From Acanthamoeba lenticulata (lineage: Eukaryota; Discosea; Longamoebia; Acanthamoebidae), in NCBI GenBank assembly GCA_002179805.1, contig NAVB01000010.1, positions 62,001-126,000 of the forward strand: DNA of 64,000 bases. The letters run 5' to 3'. Both the position numbers and the translations under genes were made by a program. Each line of letters starts with the position of its first letter. Positions within the stretch are counted from its first letter, which is position 1. The notes under the pieces are model-generated. The model did no database searches, was not told the DNA's origin, and worked only from the letters and a program-made list of their open reading frames with translations. Below, in pieces: positions 11,408 to 24,692 of the stretch.

Positions 11408-11613
11408 ATCCAGGAAAGCAAAGAAAAGGAATTTTTAAAGCAATCGCGGACACTTACCAATTGCCTCGGGCCCTTTTTTTGAGGAGTAATTACCCAATCA
11501 TCGCTGCTGTCGGTCGTTAACTGGCTCCGACAAGGCACAAGCCTCAAACGCCCGCCAACACCAGCAAAGCACTCTTTCTTTGCCTACCACCTCCTTGCCC
11601 GACAAAGAGAGAC

Positions 11614-14600
11614 ATGACCGCTGTTCGCAGCGTCACGCTCGCTCTTCTCATTTTGTTAAGCGCAACAGCCCACGTCTCGGCGACCCTCGTCGCTTACTAC
11701 GCCTTCGACGACGGTACTCACGCACCTCGCTTTTTCACTCGTGACTCGTGAGAGTTTATCGGTCCCTGACCCGAGCTGTGTGCAGGGACCACATCTTCCT
11801 CTTTTGAAGGCCTCAGCGGCTACTGCCCCAACGTCGTACCAGGTACCTTCTACTTCCTCCGCACGCGCCTTGCGCCAACTTGTGACCCCAAAGAACGCAA
11901 CCACCTTGCAACCTTGCAGGAGCAACGCTATCGGGCTCCGCCAAGGTCACCAACACTTCTTGCCGTTTTGGTGGCTGTCTGCAACCGTCGGGCGGCTACT
12001 TGGGCAAGTGGAGAACCTCATCTGCTATCTCGTCGGCCATTTACAGGAGTTTGCTGATTGGCTGCAATTTCCAAAATGCAGATACGGGCACGCTTAAGGT
12101 ATTTCAAGGGGCGGACACCTCCAAGCTCTCGGTCAGCGTATGGATACGCACACCTGGCTCCTTTGCGCAAAGCAGCATTGTCTACAAGGCGGGTCTTGTC
12201 TCTTTGTCCGTCTACGGCGAGTGTTTCTTTTTTGCTTGTAACTGGAGGGTACGGGGCCCACAAGCACAATTTGCAATCCCACAACCTCAACAACCCGCTA
12301 ACTTAATGGACCAATCGATTCGCAGCTTCAATGTGCTTTGACTTTCAGTACCGGCCAGACCGTCACCATCAAGTCCGATAACACCATTTCCACAAACACT
12401 GCTTACAACACTGCGTGCGTTTATGACGGGACAACGGCCTGCATGTACATCAACGGCGCGAAGCAGGTACCACCCGATTGTCCTCCAACAGTCATTCATC
12501 GTGCGTTGTTGACGCTTTTCTGTGGTGGTGGGCAGTCATCATGCAGTAGCAGCGTCAAGAGCGTCTTCACCGAAGGGACGGGCACTCTCATGGTTGGGAG
12601 TGATGGAACCAACAAATGGCAAGGCACCATTGATGAGGTGCTGTCTTGTTGTTTTCTTCTTCTTAATCCAGAGCCGCCTCTTACGCCTGGTGCGCAGGTC
12701 AAGATCTATGACCACGCACTCGCTGCAAGTGACATCACTCTCATCAACCAGGCCTCAGCTGCAAATGATAAACCTGTCGTGCAGATTGGTGCGACGTCGC
12801 CCTTCTCAATTCTTGATTAGGCTTCCACTTTGGCTAAACACTGTCTTGAGCAGCGGTCAATGAGTCCATTGTGAGCTCCTACAGCTCCCAAGTTCTGCAG
12901 AACACGTCCATCAGCGCCATTGTGGCCGACTCCAAGAAGGCCTTCTCTGGCGCTGCTCAGAACGCTGCGTCGCCGACTTTGTTCTACCAGTGGGAGGTGC
13001 TCAGCACGGTGTGTGGCGGCATCATCATCGGATCTGCCAATTCGTCCACAACAATATTGGACTTTGAGGCTGTCGGCACTTCCACCGTACGCTCGAGCCT
13101 CCGCCTCCCCGACTGTCGCGAACGTGAAACTCACATCCGAGTCTGAGCGCAGGTCAAAGTGTGCGCCTCCGACGGCGAGATTGCGCAGCAGGCCACCCTC
13201 ACAACCATTGCCACGGCCAGCACACCGGTTCTTGAGCTTCAGCCAAAGCAGCCGATCATCAGCATTCCGGGTGCGCACACTCGCTGTCCCTCTAGGAGCG
13301 AAACGCGTAGTGGAATTGCATCATCCATCTCACTTCGACCACATGCAGAGGGCGCAGTCGAGTATCCCATCACGGTGCAAGGCTCAAGCGTGCCTTCGCC
13401 CTCCTACCAGTGGCAACGCCTCGTCACCAAGGAGGAGAACGTCACCACGAACGCCACCCTCGCCAAGCGCCTTGACGGCGAATGGGTATTGTCACGCCCT
13501 TCTCGTTCTCCATCTCTGCTTGGTGGTGGGTCTCATATAGGAGTGCGCTCGCTTGCAGGAAATCCTGTTTGAGCGCGAGATCGTCCTCGTCGAGGTATGA
13601 ATGCGCCCTGGGCAGGCTCGTTCGTTTCCTCCTCGCGAGATGCTCACATGGTGGATGGTGCAGGAGTTCGAGGCCATTCCAGACGGCACGTCGGGCACGC
13701 TCTTGCTCAACGGAACACTCGATCTCAACGACACGCTCATCCGCTGTCTTGTCTACAACGGCGGCGGCTCGGTGGCCACCGACAACTTCACCGTTGTGAT
13801 CAACACCAACCCTTCGCCCAGCCCGCTCCCCAGCGGGTACGTGTGCCGCGTTGCCTCTCGATCGGGTCCGATCGCACTCATGAAGATGACGATGGCCCAG
13901 GTCTGGAGGCGGTAGCTCTTCGTCAAGCACAGACACGGGTCTCATCGCTGGTGTCGCCGGAGGCGTGGGTGGTGGCCTCCTCCTCCTGTGTCTTCTGCTG
14001 GTCGTGGTGGCGCTTGTGTGGGGCGCACGTCGCGGACGTTCGCCATACCGGAAGCTCGTGCAGCCGGACTACGACGCCCTGGCCTACGGTGATGTGACCG
14101 AGGATGTTGTCTTGCCCAAGAAGCAGCTCGAGGTATTTCCGGCCGCGTCGATGCTGTCCTGCTGCGCGTATCTCAACTTGAATGTTGTCATCGTCATATA
14201 CAGGATTACCGCGCGCTTGAGCAGCTGATCGCCGCTCCCGACCACCGGCTGGCACTGGCCATCTGCGAGGTCTCCACCTTGAACGAAAAGGACAAGGTTA
14301 GTTGCTCTTGACCACTCTGCTTTTTCGTTCGCTTTTTTATATCGTTTTTCTTTCTTTGTTTTGTCCCCACATGCGCTGAGTCTGTTGACCCGCCAGGTGT
14401 ACCGGTCGCTGCTCCGGGTACTCGCTGGGCAGTACCAAGCTTACAACTTCATTGCGAGGACGATCTCGCTCGAAGTGGCGAGTGCGGACGAGGAGGGCAC
14501 CCTGTTCCGGGCCAACAGCGCGTCGGCCAAGCTGTTCACGCAGTACATGCGCATGATCGCGCTCAAGTACTTGTGGCACGTTCTCGTGCTGTCCGTCCAT

Positions 14601-15668
14601 GCTCTCAACGACAACGCCCGAGAGGCCTCGGATCCTGGAATCAGCGCGTCGAGTGGCTCCCTCATCGGGTCTCGCATGTTTGGCAAGAGCTACCGCATGG
14701 AAGCGGACGAGGAGGAAGGCGCGTCAGTGGCCCTGGATGTCCTCGGCGTCTCGACCATGGAATTGGACCCTCAGGTACTCGACATCCACATCTTGCGTGA
14801 CGACAATCTCGGGATTGTGCAACTCATCTCGGTCCTGTTAACAGAAATTGGACGAGGCGTCTGATCTGACCATCAACACGCTGGAGCTGTGGCTGACGGC
14901 CCAGAAGATGCTCAAGCTTGTCACACAGAACGAGCGCATGTTGCCGCAGGAACTGCGCATGCTCATCCGCCGTATCCATGACGAGGTAGCCCACATTACG
15001 TCTCATTCGTCATGAACCTGGCCCATTCCTGATATCGCTGGATTGCCACATCACCAGGTGGCCATGAAGTTTAGCGAGGAGGCGGTGTTCCGGGCCATGG
15101 GCGGGTTCTTCTTCCTCCGCCTCATCTGCCCAGCCCTCCTCGCGCCGCAGGTCCACGGCCTTCTGGAACAGCCGCCGCATCCCGTGCGCTCAGCCCTCAG
15201 TTTCTTCCCCGTTTTGCCTTCGGCTGACTCGGATGAGGACCCACACAAACACACAGATGGCGCAGCGGCAGCTGATCCTGGTGACCAAGGTGCTCCAGAA
15301 CCTGGCCAACGACACGCTGCCGGGCGCCAAGGAAGCCTACATGGAGAAGCTCAACGCCTTCATCGTCTCCAACAAGCCCGCCCTCGCTCAATTTTATGAT
15401 CAAATCGTGGGCCACCCTGAGCATGGGCGGCTGACTGATCCCACCGTACGCTCGCTCGCTCCTCGCTTCATTCTTCCCGTTTGTTCTCGCCCTGACCACT
15501 CGCCACTTCCGCAAACAGGTGCCGCAGCGAGTGCGCAACGATGCGCTCATCCAATTGCGGACGTTCCTCGAGGCCAACCTCAAGGCCGTCGAGGCCAACC
15601 TGAGCGAGGTCGAAGATGGCGAGGAGGTTATCTCTGAGCTGCGGCGCATTTTGCACGCCGGCGAGTAG
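11614..15668 (+). CDS. Receptor-like RasGAP 1: LamG-like ectodomain, TM, cytoplasmic RasGAP
   Basis: Type I membrane protein predicted to sense something outside and switch off Ras inside. A signal peptide (MTAVRSVTLALLILLSATAH) leads into LVAYYAFDDG and GLSGYCPN, then a concanavalin/LamG-like domain (LSVSVWIRTPGSF, CVYDGTTACMYINGA, GTIDEV, KIYDHALAASDI). Two PKD/Ig-like stretches follow (TLFYQWEVLSTVCGG, VKVCASDGEIAQQATLT; PSYQWQRLV). The single helix is at about 13940-14035 (LLLLCLLLVVVALVWGARRGR). The cytoplasmic part is a RasGAP domain: EEGTLFRANSASAK (arginine finger in the LFR position), FTQYMRMIALKYL, GGFFFLRLICPALLAP (FLR motif), RQLILVTKVLQNLAND. There are many short introns with GTACGT donors, and the upstream exon edges are approximate. 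It is a tandem paralogue of the next gene, 243 bp apart. Confidence 0.83.
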
Positions 15669-15910
15669 TTGGAGGTGGATAAGTCCAGTGTACAGAGAGG
15701 GCATACTTCCATTATGTGTTGTACGTATTAAAGAGAAGGTTGGCTAAGACCATTTTAACCGGTTTATTCCGCGGCAAAACCCGGTCAACGCTAGTTGCCC
15801 AATCGGCAAGCTTCCGGGGCCACTCAGAGCGGCATGAGAGAAGGTCGCAGCAGTCTTCCCTCATCTGGCCGACGGAAAGACGATAATAACCACTCTGCTC
15901 GCCGGCGGCC

Positions 15911-18900
15911 ATGTCGGCCGTTTACCTCATCCTCAGCTTGAGCATTGCCGTCCTTGTCTCGAGCGCTGGCTGGCCCCACGCGCACGCGACACTGGTGGCC
16001 TACTACAATTTTGATGGTTGATGCGCGTTCACCTCCTCGCCACTGCCTTCAGGATCACTTGTTGATCTCTCTCGTCACCAACAGGACCTCTCGGAAATGC
16101 GGACGGACTCAGCGGATACTGCCCCAACATTGCAAACCGTGCGTCTTCTGAGTCCTCAACGCTACCCTCCCCCTTCTGTGCTGAGATTGCTCTGCAGCTG
16201 GGCAGCTTCGGAGCGCAACCTCGGTCGTCACATCCTCATCCTGCTTCTTTGGCAACTGCCTTTCGCCCGTAAATGGCGGCATGGGTCAGTGTCATCCCTC
16301 TCACACTCTCTTTTCTTCAACGCGTACTCGTCGTATGTGGCTTTGACTCCGAAATTGTGGTGGTGACCCCAGCCCTGAAAGGCTTCAAGGTGTTTCGAGG
16401 CGTTACAAGCGCCAAGTACCTCTCGGTAAGCTTCTGGCTCAGCTTTGCGCAGGAGCCTGTTGTAGGCAGAGGCTACTACTTCATCTACCAGCCCAGTTTG
16501 GTCTACGCCTATTACGTGCCGCCCTGGGTATCGCCCCTCAGCCACACTTTGCTTCGCTTTGAAATTTCATCCCCGGGCAGCTGACGAACATGTTACGGAA
16601 CCTGTTGAAGCTCCTTTGTGGCATGGTGTTCAGCACACAAGGCGGCCTTACCGTGGCTCTGAACATCACGCTCCCAGCAGGAGTCAACCATCACATCGCT
16701 TGCATGTATGACGGGGAGAAGGTGTGCCTCCACGTCAACAACACGCTCGCGGTACAACTTCCCTGCCTTGGGCGCTGGTTGCCCGTAAGCAATCGCCCTC
16801 ACCGCTCCGATCCCCTCAGACCAGCTGCTCTGGCGGTCTGTCCGACATGTCCTTTTCTGAAGGAAACACCGACCTCGAGGTCGGTTCGGTGGCAGTCGAC
16901 CCCAACTACAATTTCAACGGCACTATCGACGAGGTTCATTTCTTACACAGCACAACGCAAAGAAAGAGAGGACAAGATCTCACTTTTATGGGACCAACAC
17001 CAACAAACACAACAGTTGAAGATTTACGATCACGCCCTAACTCCGGCCCAGCTGGCCGCGCTCAGTTCGGCAACTGCCGCCAATGACCAGCCGGCGGCCC
17101 ATTTCGATGTGTTTGACGGAAGCAACAACACGCGCGTCGACAGCTCGTATTCGCTTCAGGCCTACACGGACGTGACGATGAACGCATCCGTGGAGGATGG
17201 CCGCAAAGCCTTTTCGGGACTCCCCCAGCCGAACGGCTATGCCAAGTCGTTCACGTACAGCTGGCAGGCGTTGACCCAGACCTGCGGCGGCGTCACGGTC
17301 CTCAACCCGAGCGCACCGAGCACTCAAGTTAGCTTTGACGCCGTCGGACCCTCCACGGTTCGTGTCCTGCATCCCAAGGGCCAGCGCTGCATGCATTCTC
17401 AAGTGCTGACCTAGCGGTCACAACAACAAAAGCTCAAGGTCTGTGTGTCGGATGGCGAGATCGCGAGGGAAGTCACGCTCTCCATCACGGCGACGGCCAG
17501 TCAGCCAGAGGTCCTTCGGCAGCCGGCGCCAGTCATCACAATTCCCGGTATGCGCCTGTTGTGGTCGGCAAAACCCAAACATCCCAACAACTCACCGCGG
17601 CGGCTGTGCTCCACAGAGGGCGCGAAGGACTTTGCCATTTCTGTGGAGGGCCGGAGCGTTCCGCCTCCCAGTTATCAGTGGCAAATGCTGGTCAACATTA
17701 CGGTCAACCGAACGACGGAGAACAACGTCACCGCTCGGGGCCTCTTCCACCACGATGCGCGCCTGCTGCCGCACATGCTTCTCGCGGCACCAGACGGCCG
17801 GTGGATGGCTGCGCGAGAGCTGGTCCAGGTTGAGGTAGGACATCGCCCTCACCACGCACAAGAAAGCACCATTTATTTTCAAAATGAACACTCGTTCTGC
17901 AGAAGTTCGAGTCCATTCCTGGGGCGGCGTTCAGCACGCTGCTGTTGAATGGCACGCAGGACTGGGACGGGATGATCATCCGATGCCTGGTCTTCACATC
18001 GGCCGCCTCGATTGCGACCGACAACTTTACCGTGGTCATCGGCTCAGCGCTCACGCCCGCCCCGGCGCCGTACGAATGACGTCCTTTTCCTCTGCGGTCG
18101 CAAATCTCATGCTCACGCTCGCGCCCTCCTCCAGAGGAAGTGGGTCGTCTTCGGACGCAGCGTTGATCGGCGGCATCGTCGGTGGCGTTGGCGGAGCCAT
18201 CCTGCTATGCGCAGTTCTCCTCATCTTACTGGCCGTGCTGCTGTTGATCTCGTCACGCCGGCGCAAGGACGCCTCCCGCAAGCTGCACCAGCCCGACTTC
18301 CTCGCCATTGCATTCAGCGACGTCAAAGACGACGTCCAGCTTCCCAAGAAGCAGATCGAGGTGCTTTTCGTTCTTCACTTTATCCCGTTTACGCCAGCCC
18401 AGCTGACATGAGCTCCCCCCCCATAAAAGGAGTACAAGGCGCTCGAACAGTTGGTCGCTTCGCCCGACCACCGCCTCGCCCTGGCCATATGCAATGTGGC
18501 TTTCATGTCCGAACGAGATACCGTGAGCTTTCCCTCGACCGTTGAGACTGTACTGCGGTGATGATGAGAAGGCTCACGGGAGTGGGTCGGTGGGGCGCAG
18601 ACCTACCGATCGCTGCTGCGCGTCCTGATGGGCCAGGCGCAGGCCTACAACTTTGTCGCGCGGGCGATCTCGCTCGAAGTGGCGAGTGCGGACGAGGAGG
18701 GCACCCTGTTCCGGGCCAACAGCGCGTCGGCCAAGCTGTTCACGCAGTACATGCGCATGATCGCGCTCAAGTACTTGTGGCACGTTCTCGTGCTGTCCAT
18801 CCATGCTCTCAACGACAACGCCCGAGAAGCTCACGCCGGCCGTACGCTGCTCCTTCGACCACTGCGTTGTGCGTCCCTCTGACGCGGGGCTTTCGCCTGT

Positions 18901-19964
18901 GCAGGGACGAGCAGAATCGGCGATCATCATGGGTCCTACAGCTCGCACATATTCGGGCAAAAGTACCGCATGACCCGCGATGACTTCGACGACGAGGAGA
19001 GCGTGTCGATGGACGTCTTGGGCGTGTCGTCCATGGAACTCGACCCTCAGGTGTGTGTCTATGTGTGGGGGCTCCATTCCTCGCTTCCTCAAGACGACGC
19101 TTCTGTTGATTAACGGTTGTGTGTAGAGGCTCGACGAAGCAGCGGACTTGGACATCAACACGCTGGAGCTCTGGCTGACGGCCCAGAAGATGCTCAAGCT
19201 CATCATGAACAGTGAAAAGTCGCTGCCTCAGGAGCTTCGCTTGATCATCCGCCGCATTCATGACGAGGTATCGCGGACGCTACCGTGCCTCGCTGGTTGT
19301 TGGTGATGTGTTGACGATTGAGCGTGTGGCCAACGGCAGGTTGAGGGCAAGTTTAGCGAGGAGGCGGTGTACCGGGCCATGGGCGGGTTCTTCTTCCTCC
19401 GCCTCATCTGCCCAGCCCTCCTCGCGCCACAGTCGCACGGCCTGATCGAAGAAGCTCCTCATCCGGTCCTCTCCCGTCCCTCGTGCCCATTCGCATTTGG
19501 TCCGCTTCATGATGGCTGACTCGGATGAGGACCCACACAAACACACAGATGGCGCAGCGGCAGCTGATCCTGGTGACCAAGGTGCTCCAGAACCTGGCCA
19601 ACGACACGCTGCCGGGCGCCAAGGAAGCCTACATGGAGAAGCTCAACGCCTTCATCGTCTCCAACAAGCCCGCTCTCGCTCGGTTCTACGACCAGATCGT
19701 GGACCATCCCGCGCAAGGGAGCCTGGCCGTCCACGAAGTGCGCTTTCTTCTTCCTCTCTAGTCCGTCCTCAACTTGTGGCTGATGTCTCCATGGTGTCTT
19801 CCCACAAACAGGTGCCGCAGCGGGCGCGTAACGACGCACTGCTCAAGCTGCGTACGTTCTTGGAAGACAACCTCAAGGCCGTCGAGGCCAACCTGCGCGA
19901 GTCGGAAGATGGTGAGGAGGTCATCTCGGAGCTGCGGCACATTCTGCACGCCGACCGGGGTTGA
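15911..19964 (+). CDS. Receptor-like RasGAP 2: tandem paralogue
   Basis: Same architecture as its upstream neighbour. A signal peptide (MSAVYLILSLSIAVLVSSAG) is followed by LVAYYNFDG and GLSGYCPN. The LamG-like domain has CMYDGEKVCLHVNNT, GTIDEVH and KIYDHALTPAQLAAL. The PKD/REJ-like region has FTYSWQALTQTCGGVTV, KVCVSDGEIAREVTLS and PSYQWQMLV. One helix lies at about 18160-18255 (GGIVGGVGGAILLCAVLLIL), followed by RRRKDASRKLHQPDF. The RasGAP domain has EEGTLFRANSASAK, FFFLRLICPALLAPQ and RQLILVTKVLQNLAND, ending VISELRHILHADRG. The ectodomain differs substantially from copy 1, while two RasGAP exon tracts are nearly identical in DNA. It ends only 66 bp from the convergent RasGEF gene. Exon limits in the ectodomain are approximate. 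Confidence 0.83.
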
Positions 19965-20029
19965 TTGATTGAACTTGCATCAAGTTTCTATTTGTGTATT
20001 TGACTATTTAACAACCCTTGACGATCGCG

Positions 20030-23000
20030 CTACGCGTCGAGTCGCTCCTTGCTTTTCTTGCTCTTCAACAGCTTGCGGATTCGGCTACCGCTCTTGTTCT
20101 TCTTGCTCGTTCCGTCAGTAGAGTCGTCCGCATCGCCGTCCACGACGTCGTCGGCCCACTCGCTCGCGGTGGCCTCCTTGGCCTTGGGCACCTCGGCGAG
20201 GTCCTCGACCGGCACGAAGATCGTGTGGGAGCGGCGTCGGTCTTCTCGTTCGTCAAACTCATTGGTCAAACTGGCGGATCGCACATGGCCCGGCGCATGG
20301 GTCCGGCCGTTCTGGGCCGTGTCTCGGCTGAGCGCGTCGCTGCTCTTGGACTGGGGTAGCCGGACGACGGGCGGGCTGGCCGGCGGCAAGGCAGCTGCTT
20401 CCGCTCGGACGGTGCTCAGATCGTCGGCCGACTGGTCGAGGCCGACCGTCGAGCGGTCGATCTTGTTGCGGGCCCGGTAGGGCGTGGGCGACGACTGGGG
20501 CGTGATGACGAACAGCGACGACGTGTTGAGCCCAGCGGCGCCGACCTGCGAGCCGCTCGTGCTGCGGGGCTCGAGGTGGAGCGACAGATCGAACAGGAGG
20601 CCGTCGTCGAGCTTGATCTTCTTCATCGTGAGCAGCTCGGCGATTGGCACGCGCGGCGTGAAGACCGCCGAGGTCGAGGCTGACGTGGCGTCGAGCGAGA
20701 GGCTGCTGGCCCCGCTGGCGCTGCCCGCGCTGCGGGCGCTCCCGGGGGCGTCGCTGCCGCTGCCGCCGTTGCTGCTGCTGATGGCGATGGTGGGGATCTC
20801 GTCGAGCACCGGGATGCTGGGCATAGACGACGTGCGCTTAAGCGTCACCCGCGCGCCGCCGCTGGAGCCGCGCGGCGAGACGGCTGGCGGCGTGCGCGAG
20901 GAGGTCAGCGCCGGCGTCGTTCGGCGGGGCGACACCACGAACTGGTCCGGCGACAGCTGCGCAAGGGCCTCGACCGTGGCCGAGACCGACTGTCGCGCGG
21001 GCGCCCCGCGCGGCGAGAAGAACGACGTGACCGAGCGCGCGCGGGGCGAGGCGCCGGCCGAGGCCGGCGAGCTGCGCGACGTGCGGCTTCCAGCCTCGGG
21101 CCGCTGCAGCGGCGCGGGTGGGGGCGTCGGCGTGGCGGCCGGGACGTAGCTCGACAGGTCCAGCACGTTGGCGATGTCAGGCGGCAGCCGCATCTCGCGA
21201 AGCATGTCCCGGATCTCCTCGATGGTGGCGCTCACGCTGCGCGCGTCGCACGCCTCGTCGACGCCGGTGCTCGAGGCCATGGCCATGATGGTCTCAAAGT
21301 CGAGCGGCGCCGTCGACGACAGCCGCGTGTTGGCCGCCGCAGCCGCGGCCGCGAGGGCCGTGTCGACGCCCTCCAGCGCGGCTGACTGGCGCTCGAGCTT
21401 GCCCTTGAGCTTGCGCCGCACCTTCTCCTGCTTCTTGGACAGCGGGTAGTTGCTGGCCTGGAACCGCAGGTACTCGCGCAGCACCTTGGCCATCGTCCGC
21501 TGCTTCATCCAGTTGATCAGCATCTCCTCTTCGAGAGGAACGACCGGCGCGCCCCCCTTGTCCTGCTGCTGGTCGGCCGCCTTGTTGCTGCTGCTGCCGC
21601 CGTCCTCGCCGGCGCCGGCCTCAGCCTCGGTGGCGGAGCGGCCGCGCGTCGTCGTCGTCGTTGTTGTTGACGTGGGCTGGAGTGGCTCGCCATCGGTGAG
21701 CTGCTTCTCCTCGTGCTCGAGCGCCTCGAGCAGCTGCTTGGGGTCAAACACCTGGCCCATGCGCTTGGCCTGGGCTCGGCGGTTGCTGCGCGACCTGCCG
21801 CCTCCAATGTCGGCGTCGCCGTCACCGTCCAGCGCGCCGCACAAGACGCTGCGGCCCGGGGTCGAGGGCTGCAGCCCCAACGACGACTGGGAAGACGGCG
21901 ACGGCTGGTAGTGCAGCTTCCAGGCGGCCGCCTGGTGCTCCTCGAGCGGGGATGTCGACTGGGCCTCCTCGGAGGAGCGCCACTTGCCGTCAGATAGCTC
22001 GCTCCCGTCGAACGTGGCGACCAAGTTGGACTTGCGGCCGCCGCGCAGGTTGCGAAAGCTCGGGCCCTTCATGTAGGTCGAGAGCGACTTTATGGAGAGC
22101 CTCTTCTCGCCCTCCTCGCCCTTGTCCTTGTGCTCTTTGGCGTCCTTGTCCTTGTCCTTGCCGCCGCGCTTGTGGACGGAGCTCGACATCATGACGTGCA
22201 CGCTGTGGCGCGGCGACAGCTGGTGGCCGAGCGACTCGGCCGACGCCCGCTCGATCAGTGCCGCCGACGCGCTCGTTGCGCCGCCGCTGCCCTCACCGCC
22301 GCCGGCGGAGGACTTGGACGGGTCGATCCGGTTGACGGACCGGTCGGACTTGGCCTTGAAGAAGGTCCGGCGCTTGAACGACGCGCTGGTCGCCGCGGCC
22401 GTGCGCACGGCGTTGCCGCTGTCGCTGGACATGGCCAGCGAGAAGGGCTGCGCCGACGGCGCGTTGGACGAGATCAGCTCCGTGTTGCCCTCGTCCAGGA
22501 ACGTCAGGTCGGTCAGGAACAGTCCGAGGAACGGCACGCTCGGCGTCGCGGGGGTCATCTCCCTGCGCCCCGTCCCCCATTCCCTCGTCAGTTCCCATAA
22601 GCGTGGAGAGAGTCGACAGCCTTTGACGCGAGAGCCGCGCACCGAAAGGCCTGGCGGTACTGCTGGTAGTTGGAGTCCATGCCCATGAGCTCGTTGAGGC
22701 CCTTGAGCTTGCTCTTGGCCTTGCTGTCCACCAGCTGCCGTGTGGACAGGTTGATCGTGGTCAGCAAAGAGAGAAAGAGGCGAGGTCTCATCAGGATGAG
22801 CTGAAAACGAACCTCCCACGACTTCTTGAGGCGCGTGATGTGGGCCTTGTTGAGGCCCGACAGGATGACCATCACCGTGTGGTAGTTCTTCAGCTTGTGG
22901 CATTCCTTGAATAATTGAAAAATAGAAATAAAGATAAGAAAAAAGGTCAGGCCAGGTCGGCTCGGGGCGAGACAAGGGCCCTGGAGAGACGCACGTGGGC

Positions 23001-24692
23001 GATGTGGATGAAGCGGGAGATGGCTTCGCCGCGACGCTTCCGGTCCCGGTAGGAGAGCACCACCAGCGAGACCCACTCGGACATCTGGTTGAAATCCTCA
23101 ATCAGAGCCGAGACGTTGGGCGCCAGCCGCAGCTTGGCCTTTTTGTTCCACGCCTGCTTGACAAACTCCTGCAACGTGCGCGCGCGAGCCACATGCGATG
23201 GCGGGGCACACGTGAGCTGGCCTGACGATGTGGCAAGGAATGATCGGAATGCGCACCCGCGGAGTGACGGCCCGGTAGACGCGCTGGGCGAGGAGGGTCC
23301 ATTCGTAGGCCACATCTGTGGCCTCGAAGGCGAGGAAAGACCGGTCCTTGTTGCCGGCGGCCGCCTTGGCCCTCTGTCCCTCCCCGTCGCTCTCCTCGTC
23401 CATCTCGGCCACGCCGCTTTCGAACGCGACGCCGCGCTCGGGCCCATCGCTCGACCGGCCCGACGTCAGCCGCGGCTGCGCGGCGGCCTCGGAGGCCGCA
23501 GGGGCGCCAGCGCCGGCGGGACCGGACGTCTGGTCGCCGGCGAGGGCCGCGCGGCTGGTCTCGCGGAGCATGTTGAGGATCTCGTTGGAGGCCACCTTGA
23601 AGGTCTCGATTCCCATCAGGAAGTCCGTCGCGCTCTGCGTCAGGACCTCGTCCTCGGTGAAGTCGGTCGGCACGCGCTCGATCCACATGCTCAGCACCCG
23701 CACGGTCCGGAGCTGGAGCGCGACGCGCTGCTTTCTGTCGTGCTCGTCGTCCTTGTCGGACAGCGGCATCATCCCGTGGTACAGGAGGAGCAATAGGAGC
23801 AGCAGCGCGTGCGGCGTAAGGAACGTGCGGTAGGTCAGCAGAAAGTCCTCCACGAAGGTGTTCTCCACGCCTGTGTTTGTGTGTTTGTGTGGTGCGAAGC
23901 TCCCGGTCAGCACACGAGCTCTGGCCAGAGTTGAGTTGCGACCGCGGGCGGTACCGGGGTAGTCAGAGACGAGGGCCTGGATGAGGAAGGGCACCGAGGC
24001 GGCCTTCATGAGGGGCCGCCCGTTGTCGGTGCACAGCAGCTCCGACCACAGGACCTCATTCGGGCCTGCGCACGGGCACGTGGGATCCCGGCTACGTTAA
24101 AAGCATTCAAAAAAAAAAATGATTAAAAAAATCATGTCAGTACTTGCCTCGCTTTGTGGGTTGGCTGCTGGTGGACAAGGACAGCAGTTCTGGGCCGCCG
24201 GAGCAGTTGAGCGGATAGAGGCCGACCGCGAGAGCCCGCTGAAGGAAATCTTCCTTGCTCTGCGTTGGCGCCGTGGTCAGGAACGCGGTGAGGGCCTGCA
24301 CTTCACGTCGGCCGTCTCCGTTGGCTGCCGAAGTGATGGTGCGCACAATTCGCGTTGCGGGCCCAAGCACGGACCCGTGGGTTCAACACCACGATTTCCG
24401 CGGGACGTTAGGCAACGACGTGATCACCAGGTGGCGGCGTGCAAAGAAAGAAAAGGAAAAAGAAGAAGAACGAAGCGCCTCGTGCACGACGAAAAAAGGA
24501 GGAGGACAGGAGGAGAAGATTGTCACGGCCAGAAGGAGGGGGGAAGGGTGTAGAGGGAGGGGGGGAGTACGGACCCAAGGAAGGCGGGGCGTGAAGAAGA
24601 CGCTGCAAGACGGCCAGGTGGCGAAAGGGCGCATAGGTGCGCCAGGCCTTTTGTATGCTGGCCACGGCCGCTTTCGCTCGTGTGCGATCCAT
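20030..24692 (-). CDS. Ras guanine-nucleotide exchange factor with IQ motif
   Basis: Cytosolic activator of Ras-type GTPases. Exon 1 (ATG 24692-24690) carries an IQ-like calmodulin-binding motif, AAVASIQKAWRTYAPF. Next come EDFLQRALAVGLYPLNC and LWSELLCTDNGRPLMKAA, then the RasGEF N-terminal domain (VEDFLLTYRTFLTPHALLLL, DEVLTQSATDFL). The catalytic CDC25 domain has EFVKQAWNKKAKLRLAPNV, LIEDFNQMSEWVSLVVLSY, RFIHIAHV, KLKNYHTVMVILSGLNKAHI, YRQAFRCA and PSVPFLGLFLTDLTFLDEGN. The last exon is a very long Ser/Ala-rich tail of about 800 residues (22550-20030) with polybasic and PxSPR-type stretches and a coiled segment near 21450-21550. It ends RKLLKSKKSKERLDA, a basic tail that could touch membranes. 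It lies convergent to two RasGAP genes. At least eight exons; their edges are approximate. Confidence 0.88.

Noticed and set aside
20484..21911. Long plus-strand ORFs opposite the RasGEF tail
   Set aside because: They are antisense shadows of the GC-rich Ser/Ala-rich RasGEF exon, which has clear homology and phasing on the minus strand.
24360..24400. tRNA T-arm-like GTGGGTTCAACACCAC
   Set aside because: Lies beside a coding exon of the RasGEF and has no cloverleaf around it.
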